From Acidisoma cellulosilyticum (GTDB lineage Bacteria; Pseudomonadota; Alphaproteobacteria; Acetobacterales; Acetobacteraceae), in contig NZ_JAESVA010000001.1 in the NCBI RefSeq assembly GCF_020621385.1, positions 858,217 to 922,216 on the forward strand: a DNA stretch of 64,000 nucleotides, read 5' to 3'. The notes beneath the pieces are model-generated. The model had not been told where the DNA came from, searched no databases, and was given only the letters and a program-made list of their open reading frames with translations. Positions 32,864-41,606 of this stretch are shown in pieces. Made by a program: the position numbers and the translations under genes. The stretch's first letter is position 1; every line of letters begins with the position of its first letter.

Positions 32864-34438
32864 TCAGCCGGTCCAGCCACCGTCGAGACTGATCCATTGC
32901 GTCTCATCCGTGCCTTGTACCAGCAGCAGAACCTCGTTCTGGTGATCGCTGCGCAGATCCGCGATCTGGTCCAGGAAATCGCGCAGATGCGCGACCGGCT
33001 TGCCGCCGAGCTGAAGAATGACGTCACCCGGCGCCAGCCCCTGGCGTGCGGCAACGCTGTTCGGCGTCACTGCGGTGATCATCACACCATGCGTATCGCC
33101 GGCGACATTATATTTGCTGGCGAGTGCCGGCGTGAGATCCGACAAGGTCAGGCCCAGCCCCATGACGGGCGCAGGCGGCGATGGCGCAGGCGAAGGCGCC
33201 TTGGGTGCGGCCGAGGGCGTGGATGAAGACGGCTCGTCCATGACCGTCAGACTGGCGACGGCCTGATGCCCGTCCCGCCAGTAATCGACCTCCGCCGGTT
33301 GGCCGACCGCGCTTTCCTGAACCAGACGCGGCAGGGATTTCATATCGGTGACCGGGTGGCCGTCATAGGTCAGGATGACGTCGCCGGGTTTGAGATGGGC
33401 AGCGGATGCCGGACTGCCGGCCGCGACCGTGCCGATCACGGCGCCGTCATCGCCAGGCATATTCAGCATCGCCGCGATATCGGGCGTCAGTGACTGCACC
33501 TGCGCCCCGATCCAGCCGCGCCGCGGCTTGCCGTAGAGCCGCAACTGATTGACGACGGCCGAAACCTCGTCGGACGGAATAGCGAAACCGATACCGACGG
33601 AACCGCCCGAGGGCGAATAGATCGCCGTATTGATGCCGATGACATTGCCTTGCATGTCGAACAACGGACCGCCGGAATTGCCGCGATTGATGGCGGCGTC
33701 CGTCTGGATATAGTCGCTCGATCCGTCTTCCTGCAGATCGCGTCCACGGGCGCTGATGATGCCGGCCGTCACCGTGCCGCCCAGGCCGTAAGGATTGCCG
33801 ATGGCCACCACCCAGTCGCCGATACGCGCCAGGCGCGACGGGCCGAAATGTACGGCTTTCAGCGGATGGTTGGGATGGACGCGCAGCAACGCGATGTCGT
33901 TCTGCGTATCGCGCCCGACCAGCGTCGCCGGCAGGGCCGTGCCGTCCGACAGGATGACGCTCATGCTCTGCGCGCCGTCGATGACGTGATTATTCGTCAC
34001 GATGAGACCGGACGGGTCGATGATGAAGCCCGAGCCGAGACTTTGCATCTCGCTGCCGCTCGACGTCGCATCCGGGCTGCCGGGGCCCTGGGTACTGTGC
34101 AGGAATTGCTGAAAACTTTTATCGATCGCGGAAGCGGCAGACGAGGGCTGGGCATTGCCCGCCGATCCCCCGTCACCGCCGCCATTGCCGGTCGTGTCGG
34201 CCCCGCTGGTGGCACCGCCATCGGGGGCGGACTGACCGTCCGGCGCGGACTGGCTATCGCCGCCGCCCGAGGTCGCATTGCTATTGTCGCCGCTCCCCGC
34301 CTGCGTGCTCGCGACATTGACCACCGATGGCAGCAGTTGCGCCGCAAGGTCAGCGAATCCGGTCGGCACATCATGCGCCGAGGCAAGCGGGGCGGCTGCC
34401 AGAAGAAGGGCCGCGGAAGCGAGCAGAAGGGCGCGCAT
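32864..34438 (-). CDS. DegP/HtrA-type periplasmic serine protease
   Basis: The protein has 524 residues starting at MRALLLASAALLLAA, a Sec signal peptide cleaved near ASAHD (residue ~22). The catalytic triad is His151 (NNHVIDG), Asp181 (NDIALLRV) and Ser255 (RGNSGGPLF), followed by two PDZ domains (about 315-400 and 430-520). It degrades or refolds damaged envelope proteins. Unusual is a 55-residue Gly/Ser/Asn/Asp-rich low-complexity stretch (about 47-105) before the protease domain, in the place of the LA loop/N-terminal region, with repeats of SAPDGQ. It is divergent from mrp. Upstream in-frame codons were rejected because they break the signal peptide. Confidence 0.93.
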   Translation of the reverse strand: MRALLLASAALLLAAAPLASAHDVPTGFADLAAQLLPSVVNVASTQAGSGDNSNATSGGGDSQSAPDGQSAPDGGATSGADTTGNGGGDGGSAGNAQPSSAASAIDKSFQQFLHSTQGPGSPDATSSGSEMQSLGSGFIIDPSGLIVTNNHVIDGAQSMSVILSDGTALPATLVGRDTQNDIALLRVHPNHPLKAVHFGPSRLARIGDWVVAIGNPYGLGGTVTAGIISARGRDLQEDGSSDYIQTDAAINRGNSGGPLFDMQGNVIGINTAIYSPSGGSVGIGFAIPSDEVSAVVNQLRLYGKPRRGWIGAQVQSLTPDIAAMLNMPGDDGAVIGTVAAGSPASAAHLKPGDVILTYDGHPVTDMKSLPRLVQESAVGQPAEVDYWRDGHQAVASLTVMDEPSSSTPSAAPKAPSPAPSPPAPVMGLGLTLSDLTPALASKYNVAGDTHGVMITAVTPNSVAARQGLAPGDVILQLGGKPVAHLRDFLDQIADLRSDHQNEVLLLVQGTDETQWISLDGGWTG

Positions 34439-34592
34439 AGATCTCTTTAGCTCATCCGGTGGACAGAGATGACATGAAAGGGGATTGTGCGCGTGCGAGC
34501 GCCTGATCACAAGCGCGGCGAGGTGCGACGGGAAAAACCGTGATCTCGCCACCGCCTCCTGAGCCCGGACGATAAACCCTGGAATGACCCGC

Positions 34593-35717
34593 ATGGCCGA
34601 ACATGATGATGCCCTGGCACTCGCCGCGCGCCGCCTAATCACGACATTCCAGGCGGAAGACGCCAAAGGCGAGCTTTTGGGCGCGACGCACCTGGAAGGG
34701 ATCGCGGTGCGCGACGGCCTGGTTCAGGTCACGCTCGGCGTCGATCGGGCGCGCGCCGGCAGTCTCGAACAGGCGCGGCGCGCGGCGGAGGCGGCGATCG
34801 CGCGCCTGCCCGGCGTCCGCAACGCGACGGTGGTTCTGACCGCGCACCGCGCTCCGCAGGAAACGGCCCCAGCCCCCCAGACCGGGGGTCATGCGGGCCA
34901 TGGCCATGGCGCAGCGTCGCGGCCGCCGGCCCCGAAGCCCCAGCCTATTCCGGGTATCGCCCACATTATCGCTGTCGGATCCGGCAAGGGTGGCGTCGGC
35001 AAATCGACCGTGTCGGTCAATCTGGCTGTGGCCCTCGCCCAGGCCGGGCTCAGGGTCGGGCTGATGGATGCCGATATCTATGGCCCCAGCCTGCCGCGCA
35101 TGCTGGGGGCTAGTCGCCGTCCGGACGTGCGCGGTGACCGGCTGATTCCGATCGAGGCCTGGGGGCTTAAGGCCATGTCCATGGGGTTCCTGGTCGAGGA
35201 AGACAGCGCCATGATCTGGCGTGGTCCGATGATCATGGGGGCGGTTCAGCAATTTCTGGGACAGGTCGAATGGGGCGAACTTGATGTGCTCGTGGTCGAT
35301 CTGCCACCCGGCACCGGCGATATTCAACTGACATTGTCACAGCGCGCGAAAGTAACCGGCGCTGTCATTGTTTCCACCCCGCAGGATATCGCGCTGATCG
35401 ATGCACGGCGCGCCGTGAAGATGTTCGAGAAAGTCGAAATCCCGATCTTCGGTGTTATTGAAAACATGAGTTACTTCTGCTGTCCGAATTGCGGTCATCA
35501 GACCAATATATTCGGCCATGGCGGCGCGCGCGCCGAAGCTGCGACGCTCGGTCAGGCCTTCCTGGGAGAAATCCCGCTTCTGCCTGAAGTGCGTGCCATG
35601 TCAGATGCTGGCACACCAGTCGTGACCGAAGCGCCCGACAGTGAAGCGGGCCGCGCCTTCGCGGCAATCGCGCAAACGCTTTTGTCGCGCCTGGGAGCAG
35701 AGACCGAGAGGGCATAA
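34593..35717 (+). CDS. mrp: Mrp/ApbC family iron-sulfur cluster carrier ATPase
   Basis: The protein has about 374 residues (ATG 34593; an ATG at 34584 would add three). The N-terminal DUF59/MIP18 domain is followed by a His-, Gly- and Pro-rich linker (GGHAGHGHG...). The deviant Walker A of the Mrp/NBP35 group, GSGKGGVGKST, comes next. The cluster-binding CPNC motif (FCCPNCGHQTNIFGHGG) and a DLPPGTGD motif follow. It carries [4Fe-4S] clusters to apoproteins in the cytoplasm. The gene is divergent from the DegP-type protease with a 154-bp gap. Confidence 0.95.
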   Translation: MAEHDDALALAARRLITTFQAEDAKGELLGATHLEGIAVRDGLVQVTLGVDRARAGSLEQARRAAEAAIARLPGVRNATVVLTAHRAPQETAPAPQTGGHAGHGHGAASRPPAPKPQPIPGIAHIIAVGSGKGGVGKSTVSVNLAVALAQAGLRVGLMDADIYGPSLPRMLGASRRPDVRGDRLIPIEAWGLKAMSMGFLVEEDSAMIWRGPMIMGAVQQFLGQVEWGELDVLVVDLPPGTGDIQLTLSQRAKVTGAVIVSTPQDIALIDARRAVKMFEKVEIPIFGVIENMSYFCCPNCGHQTNIFGHGGARAEAATLGQAFLGEIPLLPEVRAMSDAGTPVVTEAPDSEAGRAFAAIAQTLLSRLGAETERA

Positions 35718-36051
35718 GAGCCCATTAAGATTTGATTGCGGCTTTTACTTGCAACAGGGTTCAGGCTGCGTGCGATCACAAAAAGACATGTCCCTGCCAA
35801 TATCTTTTAGAATCAACCCCAAGCCCTCTCTACTCCGCGGACCGAAGCCTTGGAACCCTGTCCAATTTTCTTAGCGGCATTGTCCAAAAATCTCTAATTT
35901 CCATCATTAACAGCCTTGCATTTCTGCGGATTTCCTTACAAGTAATGGAAATACGAATCGACGAAATGCGAAGACACATTACAACCGTGTCATTTAAGCA
36001 TGTATTTCGCCCGCGTTATTACGCCCTAAAAGTCACCATTACAGAGTCACA
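35718..36051. other. AT-richer intergenic region upstream of the coiled-coil gene
   Basis: This 334-bp stretch is clearly lower in GC than its neighbours and lacks codon-like structure. It ends directly at the start codon of the coiled-coil protein. I see several AT-rich hexamers that could be promoter elements but cannot choose one; no RNA gene or repeat is recognised. Confidence 0.5.
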
Positions 36052-37008
36052 ATGCCGTCCCAGAAGCTTAATCTTGACCAGCCCGCTGAGGCTACCGACG
36101 CAGCAGAAGCGCGTATGCGTCTTGCGCTCGGCCTCACCGGCTCCAGCCGCCCGGCTCCGACCGGCCAAGGCGGCGGGTCGCATAACCATGCGCCGCAACA
36201 GCAGGGGTCATCGCACGATGCCTCGCGTCCACAGCGTCGTCGTTTCGCCCAGGACGGCGATGTGCCCGTCGTCATGCTCAACCGTGGCCGCGATGCGGAC
36301 AATGCCGGCGAAAGCCGCATCCACACGCTGACAGCGGAGTTGCGGGAGGAGCGCGGCAATCGTCAACGCGCCGAACGCACGCTTGACGAAGCAAACCTCA
36401 GCATTCAGTCCCTGAAGACCAAACTTGCTCATGCTGAAATGGCTTTTGAGGAACGCCTGCGCGAGGAACGTGAAGCGCGCGGCAAAATCGAAACGCTGCG
36501 CTTAGCCGATCATGAGGCGCGACAGCAGGCCGAGCGGAAGGAAGCGGAAACCGTTTTGGCGCTCTCCCTTGTCGAACGTCGGATAGCGGAACTGGAAGTC
36601 GAGGCCGCAACGGCCAAGGCCGCCCTTGCTGCCGCAACCATGATTGCAAGCCCCGCAACCGATCTTTTCGGCGATGTGTCGGCGGACTTGCCCCTGCGCA
36701 AAACGCGCCAGTCCCGCAAGCCGGTTGTCATCGAAGCCGAACTCGAAATCGAAGCCGAACCGGAGGTCGAGCCTGATCTGCCGGTGGTCCGCGCTCCGAA
36801 GCTCTCCGCAAAAGCAGCCGCGAAGGCAGCCTTGGCTGCTGCGGCGAGCGCTGCGGAAAAGCCGGCCGGCAAACGCGGTCCCAAGAAAGCCGTCGCTCCT
36901 GTCGATGAGGCCGAAACGCCGGAAAACGACCAGCCGATCGAATGGTGGCTGCCGAGCTTCCGTGCCACCCGCACGGCCGGCGCGACACGTAAACGCAAGA
37001 CGGGCTGA
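36052..37008 (+). CDS. Unknown coiled-coil, Ala/Lys/Glu-rich protein
   Basis: This 318-residue protein is not recognised. Residues ~1-90 are polar and probably disordered (QGGGSHNHAPQQQG...). Residues ~93-200 are a strong coiled coil (LREERGNRQRAERTLDEANL, EERLREEREARGKIETLR). Residues ~225-300 are acidic then Ala/Lys/Pro-rich, like histone H1-type tails (AAAEKPAGKRGPKKAVAP). The C-terminus ends in a compact QPIEWWLPSFRATR motif followed by basic residues. It could be a nucleoid-associated or cell-cycle scaffold protein, but that is speculation. It stands alone between mrp and zur. Confidence 0.65.
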   Translation: MPSQKLNLDQPAEATDAAEARMRLALGLTGSSRPAPTGQGGGSHNHAPQQQGSSHDASRPQRRRFAQDGDVPVVMLNRGRDADNAGESRIHTLTAELREERGNRQRAERTLDEANLSIQSLKTKLAHAEMAFEERLREEREARGKIETLRLADHEARQQAERKEAETVLALSLVERRIAELEVEAATAKAALAAATMIASPATDLFGDVSADLPLRKTRQSRKPVVIEAELEIEAEPEVEPDLPVVRAPKLSAKAAAKAALAAAASAAEKPAGKRGPKKAVAPVDEAETPENDQPIEWWLPSFRATRTAGATRKRKTG

Positions 37009-37090
37009 CCGCCGGTCCGCGACAAGGCGAGGGGAGACCGGCAACCGCGGCGGTTGACGGTTGCCCCCAAGCCGATTGAACTGGCTCGCC

Positions 37091-37618
37091 ATGGGCGCCA
37101 CACATTTCACCCCTGATACCGAGCGGCTGCTGACCAGCGCCGAAGCCTTCTGCGCCAGCCGCGGCTTGCGGCTGACGGAGCAGCGCCGGCAGGTGCTGGG
37201 GCTTATCCTCGACAGCCCGCGTCCCTCCGGTGCCTATGATCTGCTCGACCGGCTGCGGATCGACGGCAAGCCGGCCGCACCGCCGACCGTCTATCGCGCG
37301 CTGGAATTTCTCACCGCTCAGGGCCTGGTCCATAAGATCGAGCGCCTCTCGGCCTTCGTCGGCTGCGCCCATATGCTGCAGTCGGAAGGCCCTTGCGGCC
37401 ATGGCCACGCTCATGCGCATGGCGTGGAGGCCATCCAGTTCCTGATTTGCACGCATTGCCGCAGGGTTTTTGAGATCACCGACGACCGTATCCGCACCGC
37501 CATCGACGCGGCGGCCAAGGCCACCGGCTTCCGCCCGGCCGGCGCGACGGTGGAGATTGAAGGCATTTGCGCGGAATGCGCAGCCGCCCCGGCGCCCGCG
37601 CAAACTCACGTCGCCTAA
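37091..37618 (+). CDS. zur: Fur-family regulator, Zur type
   Basis: The protein has about 175 residues from ATG 37091; a TTG upstream is possible. The winged helix (RLTEQRRQVLGLILDSPRPSGAYDLLDRL...APPTVYRALEFLTAQGLVHKIE) matches zinc-uptake regulators of the Zur branch better than Fur. Zinc ligands include ICTHC and the C-terminal CAEC pairs, forming the structural site. An unusual GHGHAHAHG stretch around residue 100 may add metal-binding His. It likely represses zinc uptake genes, which are not in the window. ileS starts 48 bp later. Confidence 0.88.
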   Translation: MGATHFTPDTERLLTSAEAFCASRGLRLTEQRRQVLGLILDSPRPSGAYDLLDRLRIDGKPAAPPTVYRALEFLTAQGLVHKIERLSAFVGCAHMLQSEGPCGHGHAHAHGVEAIQFLICTHCRRVFEITDDRIRTAIDAAAKATGFRPAGATVEIEGICAECAAAPAPAQTHVA

Positions 37619-37666
37619 TCGCTTTCCCGATTCGCATTCACCCAGGAATTCGGCCATACCGCCGCC

Positions 37667-40492
37667 ATGAACGACACCGTGACACAGACCCCAGACACCG
37701 CTGCCGCCCAGGATCAGGCGCCCGATTATCGGAAGACCGTCTTCCTGCCGCGCACGGCTTTCCCGATGAAGGGTGACCTGCCCAAGCGCGAACCCGGCAT
37801 GCTCGCTGGCTGGGAGCAGGCCAAGCTATGGGAGCAGGTGCGCGCAGAATCGCAGGGCCGCACGCCCTTCGTTCTGCATGACGGCCCGCCCTACGCGAAC
37901 GGCAATCTCCATCTCGGCCATGCGCTCAACAAGGTGCTGAAGGATGCGATCAACCGTGCCCATCAGATGGCCGGTTTCGACGCGCATTTCATTCCCGGCT
38001 GGGACTGTCACGGTCTGCCGATCGAATGGAAGGTTGAGGAAGGCCATCGCAAAGCCGGCCGCAACAAGGACGAAATCCCGGTTCTGCAATTCCGCGCCGA
38101 ATGCCGCGCCTATGCCGAGAAATGGCTCGCCATCCAGGCCGAGGAATTCAAGCGCCTCGGCATCCTGGGCGATTGGGACAATCGCTACGCGACCATGGAC
38201 TTCACGTCCGAAGCCGCCATCGCGGCTGAGATCGGCCGCTTCCTGATGAACGGCGCGCTGTATCGGGGTCTGCGCCCGGTGATGTGGAGCCCGGTCGAGA
38301 AGACGGCGCTGGCCGAGGCCGAGATCGAATATCACGACCATAAAAGCGTCACGATCTGGGTCCGCTTTCCGGTCATCTCCGGCGGGCCCGCTGCCATCGC
38401 CGGCAGTTCGATCGTCATCTGGACGACGACGCCTTGGACGATGCCGGCCAACCGCGCCATCGCCTATGGTCCCGAGATCGACTATTTGCTCCTCGAAGTC
38501 ACCGAAACCGCCGCAGGCGCGCGCGCGGAGGTCGGTGAGCGCGTCATGGTGGCGGAAGCGCTGCTGGACGCCTTCATCAAGGAAACCGGCATCGCCGGCT
38601 TCACGACCCTCGGCACCTTCAAGGGCGAGGATCTGGCCGGCGTCATCACATCCCATCCGCTGCGCGGCCAGGGCTATGATTATGACGTGCCGCTGCTGCC
38701 GGCCGAATATGTGACGACCGAGGCCGGCACCGGCTTTGTCCACACGGCCCCGACGCATGGCGAGGATGACTTCATCCTCGGCCGCGCGCATGGGCTGGAA
38801 GTGCCCGACACGGTGGGCGACGACGGCACCTATAACGCCTGGGTCCCGCTCTTTGCCGGGCTGCATGTCTTCAAGGCGGCGGACCCGGTCTGCGCCGCGC
38901 TGGAAGCGGCCGGCGGGCTGCTGCACCGCAATACCCTGGTGCATTCCTATCCGCATTCCTGGCGGTCCAAGGCGCCGGTCATCTACCGCGCGACGCCGCA
39001 ATGGTTCATCCGCATGGACGGGCCCGAGGATATTCGCGGCAAGGCGCTGCAGGCCATCGCCGATACGAAATTCATCCCCGAACAAGGCCGCAACCGCATC
39101 GCCAGCATGGTCGGTGCCCGGCCGGACTGGTGCGTCAGCCGCCAGCGCGCCTGGGGCGTGCCGATCGCGATCTTCGTCGATCGCCGCACGGGTGAGCCGC
39201 TGCGCGACCCGGCCGTCATGGCCCGGATCGTCGAATTCTTTAAAACCGAGGGGGCCGACGCCTGGTACGCGCGTCCGGCGGCGGATTTCCTCGGCAATGA
39301 ATACGACCCCACGCAGTATGAGCAGGTCCGCGACATCGTCGATGTCTGGTTCGAAAGCGGCTCTACCCATGCTTTCGTGCTGGAAGCGCGCGGCATGTCC
39401 TGGCCGGCCGATCTTTATCTGGAAGGCTCGGACCAGCATCGCGGCTGGTTCCATTCCTCCCTGCTCGAAGCCGTCGGCACGCGGGGTGTTGCGCCCTTCA
39501 AGGCGGTGCTGACGCATGGCTTCCTGGTCGATGAGCAGGGCCGCAAGATGTCCAAGTCCCTCGGCAATGGGGTCGAGCCGCAGGACGTCATCCAGAAATA
39601 CGGTGCCGATATTCTGCGCCTTTGGGTCATGTCCTCCGACGCGCGGGACGATCTCAGCATCGGACCGGAAATCCTGAAGCAGCAGGGCGAACTGTATCGC
39701 CGGTTGCGCAATACGCTGCGCTGGCTGCTGGGCAGCCTGGACGGTTTCGACGCAAGCGAAATCCTGCCCTATGCCGAGCTGCCGGAGCTGGAGCGCTGGG
39801 TCCTGCACCGCCTGTCGGAGCTCGACGTACAACTACGCGCGGCGATCGAAAATCACGACTGGACCGGCGTCTATCCCGCCATCCATCATTTCTGCGCGAC
39901 CGATCTTTCGGCCTATTACTTCGATATCCGCAAGGACGCGCTCTATTGCGACGGGCCGGACAGTCTGCGTCGCCGCGCCGTCCGCACCGTGCTGGACCAG
40001 CTGCATCGCTGCCTGGCCACCTGGCTCGCCCCTGTTCTGGTCTTCACGGCCGAGGAAGCCTGGCAGACGCGATTCGGGACCGAGACCAGCGTGCACGCCC
40101 AGCAATTCCCCGTCATTCCCGCCGAATGGCGGAACGATGGGCTGGCCGAGAAATGGACCCGCATCCGCGACATCCGCCGCCTCGGCACGACCAAGCTGGA
40201 AGCCATGCGGCAGGGCGGCCAGATCGGGGCCTCGCTGCAGGCCGATGTCACCCTGACCTTCCCTGCCGGTGCCGACACGCTGCTGTCGGCGGCCGATTGG
40301 GCGGATATGCTGATCGTCTCGACCGTCAATCTTGCGACGGCGGACGCGATCGCAGCGGAAGCGACCGTCGCGGCCGGCGAGAAATGCGCCCGCTGCTGGC
40401 GCGTGCTGCCGGAAGTGGACGGCAGCACGAAGCTTTGCCTGCGCTGCACGGATGTCGTGGCGTCCGGTCTCACCTGCCAGCAGGCCGGTTGA
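37667..40492 (+). CDS. ileS: Isoleucine--tRNA ligase
   Basis: This 941-residue class I synthetase has the HIGH-type motif GNLHLGHALNK and the KMSKS motif GRKMSKSLGN. The editing domain (CP1, with TTPWTMPANRA and HTAPTHGEDDF) lies between. A C-terminal zinc site CARCW...CLRC follows. It charges tRNA-Ile and deacylates Val-tRNA-Ile. It is followed after 5 bp by lspA, a frequent pairing in proteobacteria. Confidence 0.98.
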   Translation: MNDTVTQTPDTAAAQDQAPDYRKTVFLPRTAFPMKGDLPKREPGMLAGWEQAKLWEQVRAESQGRTPFVLHDGPPYANGNLHLGHALNKVLKDAINRAHQMAGFDAHFIPGWDCHGLPIEWKVEEGHRKAGRNKDEIPVLQFRAECRAYAEKWLAIQAEEFKRLGILGDWDNRYATMDFTSEAAIAAEIGRFLMNGALYRGLRPVMWSPVEKTALAEAEIEYHDHKSVTIWVRFPVISGGPAAIAGSSIVIWTTTPWTMPANRAIAYGPEIDYLLLEVTETAAGARAEVGERVMVAEALLDAFIKETGIAGFTTLGTFKGEDLAGVITSHPLRGQGYDYDVPLLPAEYVTTEAGTGFVHTAPTHGEDDFILGRAHGLEVPDTVGDDGTYNAWVPLFAGLHVFKAADPVCAALEAAGGLLHRNTLVHSYPHSWRSKAPVIYRATPQWFIRMDGPEDIRGKALQAIADTKFIPEQGRNRIASMVGARPDWCVSRQRAWGVPIAIFVDRRTGEPLRDPAVMARIVEFFKTEGADAWYARPAADFLGNEYDPTQYEQVRDIVDVWFESGSTHAFVLEARGMSWPADLYLEGSDQHRGWFHSSLLEAVGTRGVAPFKAVLTHGFLVDEQGRKMSKSLGNGVEPQDVIQKYGADILRLWVMSSDARDDLSIGPEILKQQGELYRRLRNTLRWLLGSLDGFDASEILPYAELPELERWVLHRLSELDVQLRAAIENHDWTGVYPAIHHFCATDLSAYYFDIRKDALYCDGPDSLRRRAVRTVLDQLHRCLATWLAPVLVFTAEEAWQTRFGTETSVHAQQFPVIPAEWRNDGLAEKWTRIRDIRRLGTTKLEAMRQGGQIGASLQADVTLTFPAGADTLLSAADWADMLIVSTVNLATADAIAAEATVAAGEKCARCWRVLPEVDGSTKLCLRCTDVVASGLTCQQAG

Positions 40493-40497
40493 TCCGC

Positions 40498-41007
40498 ATG
40501 CGTTTGTCCGTCGTGCTCAGCGGCCTGCTGACAGCCATCCTCGTCCTGGCCGCCGACCAGGGCAGCAAATGGTGGGTCCTGCATGATCTCAACCTGCCGC
40601 AGATCGGTCAGGTCGTGATCTTGCCGGTGCTGAACTTCACCATGGTCTGGAACCGGGGCGTCACCTTCGGCCTGCTGACCGGTGACAGCACCTTCGCCCA
40701 TCTGGCGCTGGCGGTCTTCGCTCTGGTCGTCGTGATCGTGCTCGGCATTTGGCTCATCCGCACGCAGCGGCTGATAATTGCTATCCCAGTGGGCGCAATT
40801 GCGGGGGGGGCCCTTGGCAACGTCGCCGACCGGCTGCATTACGGCGCCGTGGTCGATTTCATCCAGGCGCATGCCCTTGGCTATTCGTGGTATGTTTTCA
40901 ACTTGGCCGACGCCGCCATCGTATGCGGGGTCGCCGCGCTGGTGATCGACAACCTACTGCCCGGCCGGTCGGATGCGACCGCCTCGGGTGCCAAGAATCG
41001 CGGCTGA
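40498..41007 (+). CDS. lspA: Lipoprotein signal peptidase II
   Basis: This 169-residue inner-membrane aspartyl protease cleaves prolipoprotein signal peptides before the lipidated Cys. It has four hydrophobic helices and the family boxes DQGSKWW, NRGVTFGLL, GALGNVADRLHYGAVVDFI and FNLADAAI, which carry the two catalytic Asp residues. It starts 5 bp after ileS and 11 bp precede the next gene, a lipoprotein that would be its substrate. Confidence 0.97.
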   Translation: MRLSVVLSGLLTAILVLAADQGSKWWVLHDLNLPQIGQVVILPVLNFTMVWNRGVTFGLLTGDSTFAHLALAVFALVVVIVLGIWLIRTQRLIIAIPVGAIAGGALGNVADRLHYGAVVDFIQAHALGYSWYVFNLADAAIVCGVAALVIDNLLPGRSDATASGAKNRG

Positions 41008-41018
41008 GGGACGCACGC

Positions 41019-41594
41019 ATGCCCAGGATGACAATGATGCGGTGGACGCTGTTTGTGGCGCCGCTGATGCTGGCAGGCTGTTCCAGCGGTACCATGCAGA
41101 CGCTCGGCCTTCAGCGTGATCCGCCGGACGAGTTCCAGGTGACGACGCAGAGCCAGCTCGCCATGCCGCCGGACCTGAATACGGCCGCGGCCAATCTGCC
41201 GACGCCCACCCCGGGCGCCCCGCGTCCGCAGGAAGTCGCCATTCCGGTGCAGGCGGAAAGCGCCATGATCGGTGGCGCCTCGCTGTCGGGCGGCGCGCCC
41301 AATACGGCCGGCGACCAGGCTTTCGTCGCCCAGGCCGGTCCGCCGGCACCGGCCGATATCCGCCAGGAAATCAGTGCCCAGGCCGCGCGCGACGCCAAAA
41401 GCCAGACGACGGGCAACCGCATGAACCCCTTCGGTCTGGCGGTCGCCAAACCGGCCGTGGTCGATGCCAAGGGCGAAAGCCAGCGTCTGCAGAAAAATGC
41501 CGCCCTCGGCCTCAGCCCGGCCAATGGCAGCACGCCGCTCGTGAAGCCCAAAAGCAATGGGCCGCTCGGCGACCTGCTCGACAAGATCTTCTGA
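41019..41594 (+). CDS. bamF: BamF-like DUF3035 lipoprotein
   Basis: This 191-residue protein has a signal peptide ending in the lipobox LAGC (Cys21), then the DUF3035 pattern GLQRDPPDEFQVTTQSQLAMPPDL, which marks the alphaproteobacterial BAM-complex subunit BamF. The rest is a Pro/Ala-rich linker and a C-terminal PLGDLLDKIF. It likely works in the outer-membrane beta-barrel assembly machine. GAGGGA lies 8 nt before the ATG. Position after lspA is usual for alphaproteobacteria. Confidence 0.87.
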   Translation: MPRMTMMRWTLFVAPLMLAGCSSGTMQTLGLQRDPPDEFQVTTQSQLAMPPDLNTAAANLPTPTPGAPRPQEVAIPVQAESAMIGGASLSGGAPNTAGDQAFVAQAGPPAPADIRQEISAQAARDAKSQTTGNRMNPFGLAVAKPAVVDAKGESQRLQKNAALGLSPANGSTPLVKPKSNGPLGDLLDKIF

Positions 41595-41606
41595 GGAAAC
41601 CATCCC

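Noticed and set aside
36000..36051. Promoter for the coiled-coil gene
   Set aside because: Several weak TTACAA/TATTTC-type hexamers exist in an AT-rich region; none has proper spacing that stands out.
37826..39832. 668-codon open frame antisense to ileS
   Set aside because: The plus strand is a standard IleS with all motifs; the antisense frame has no recognisable fold.
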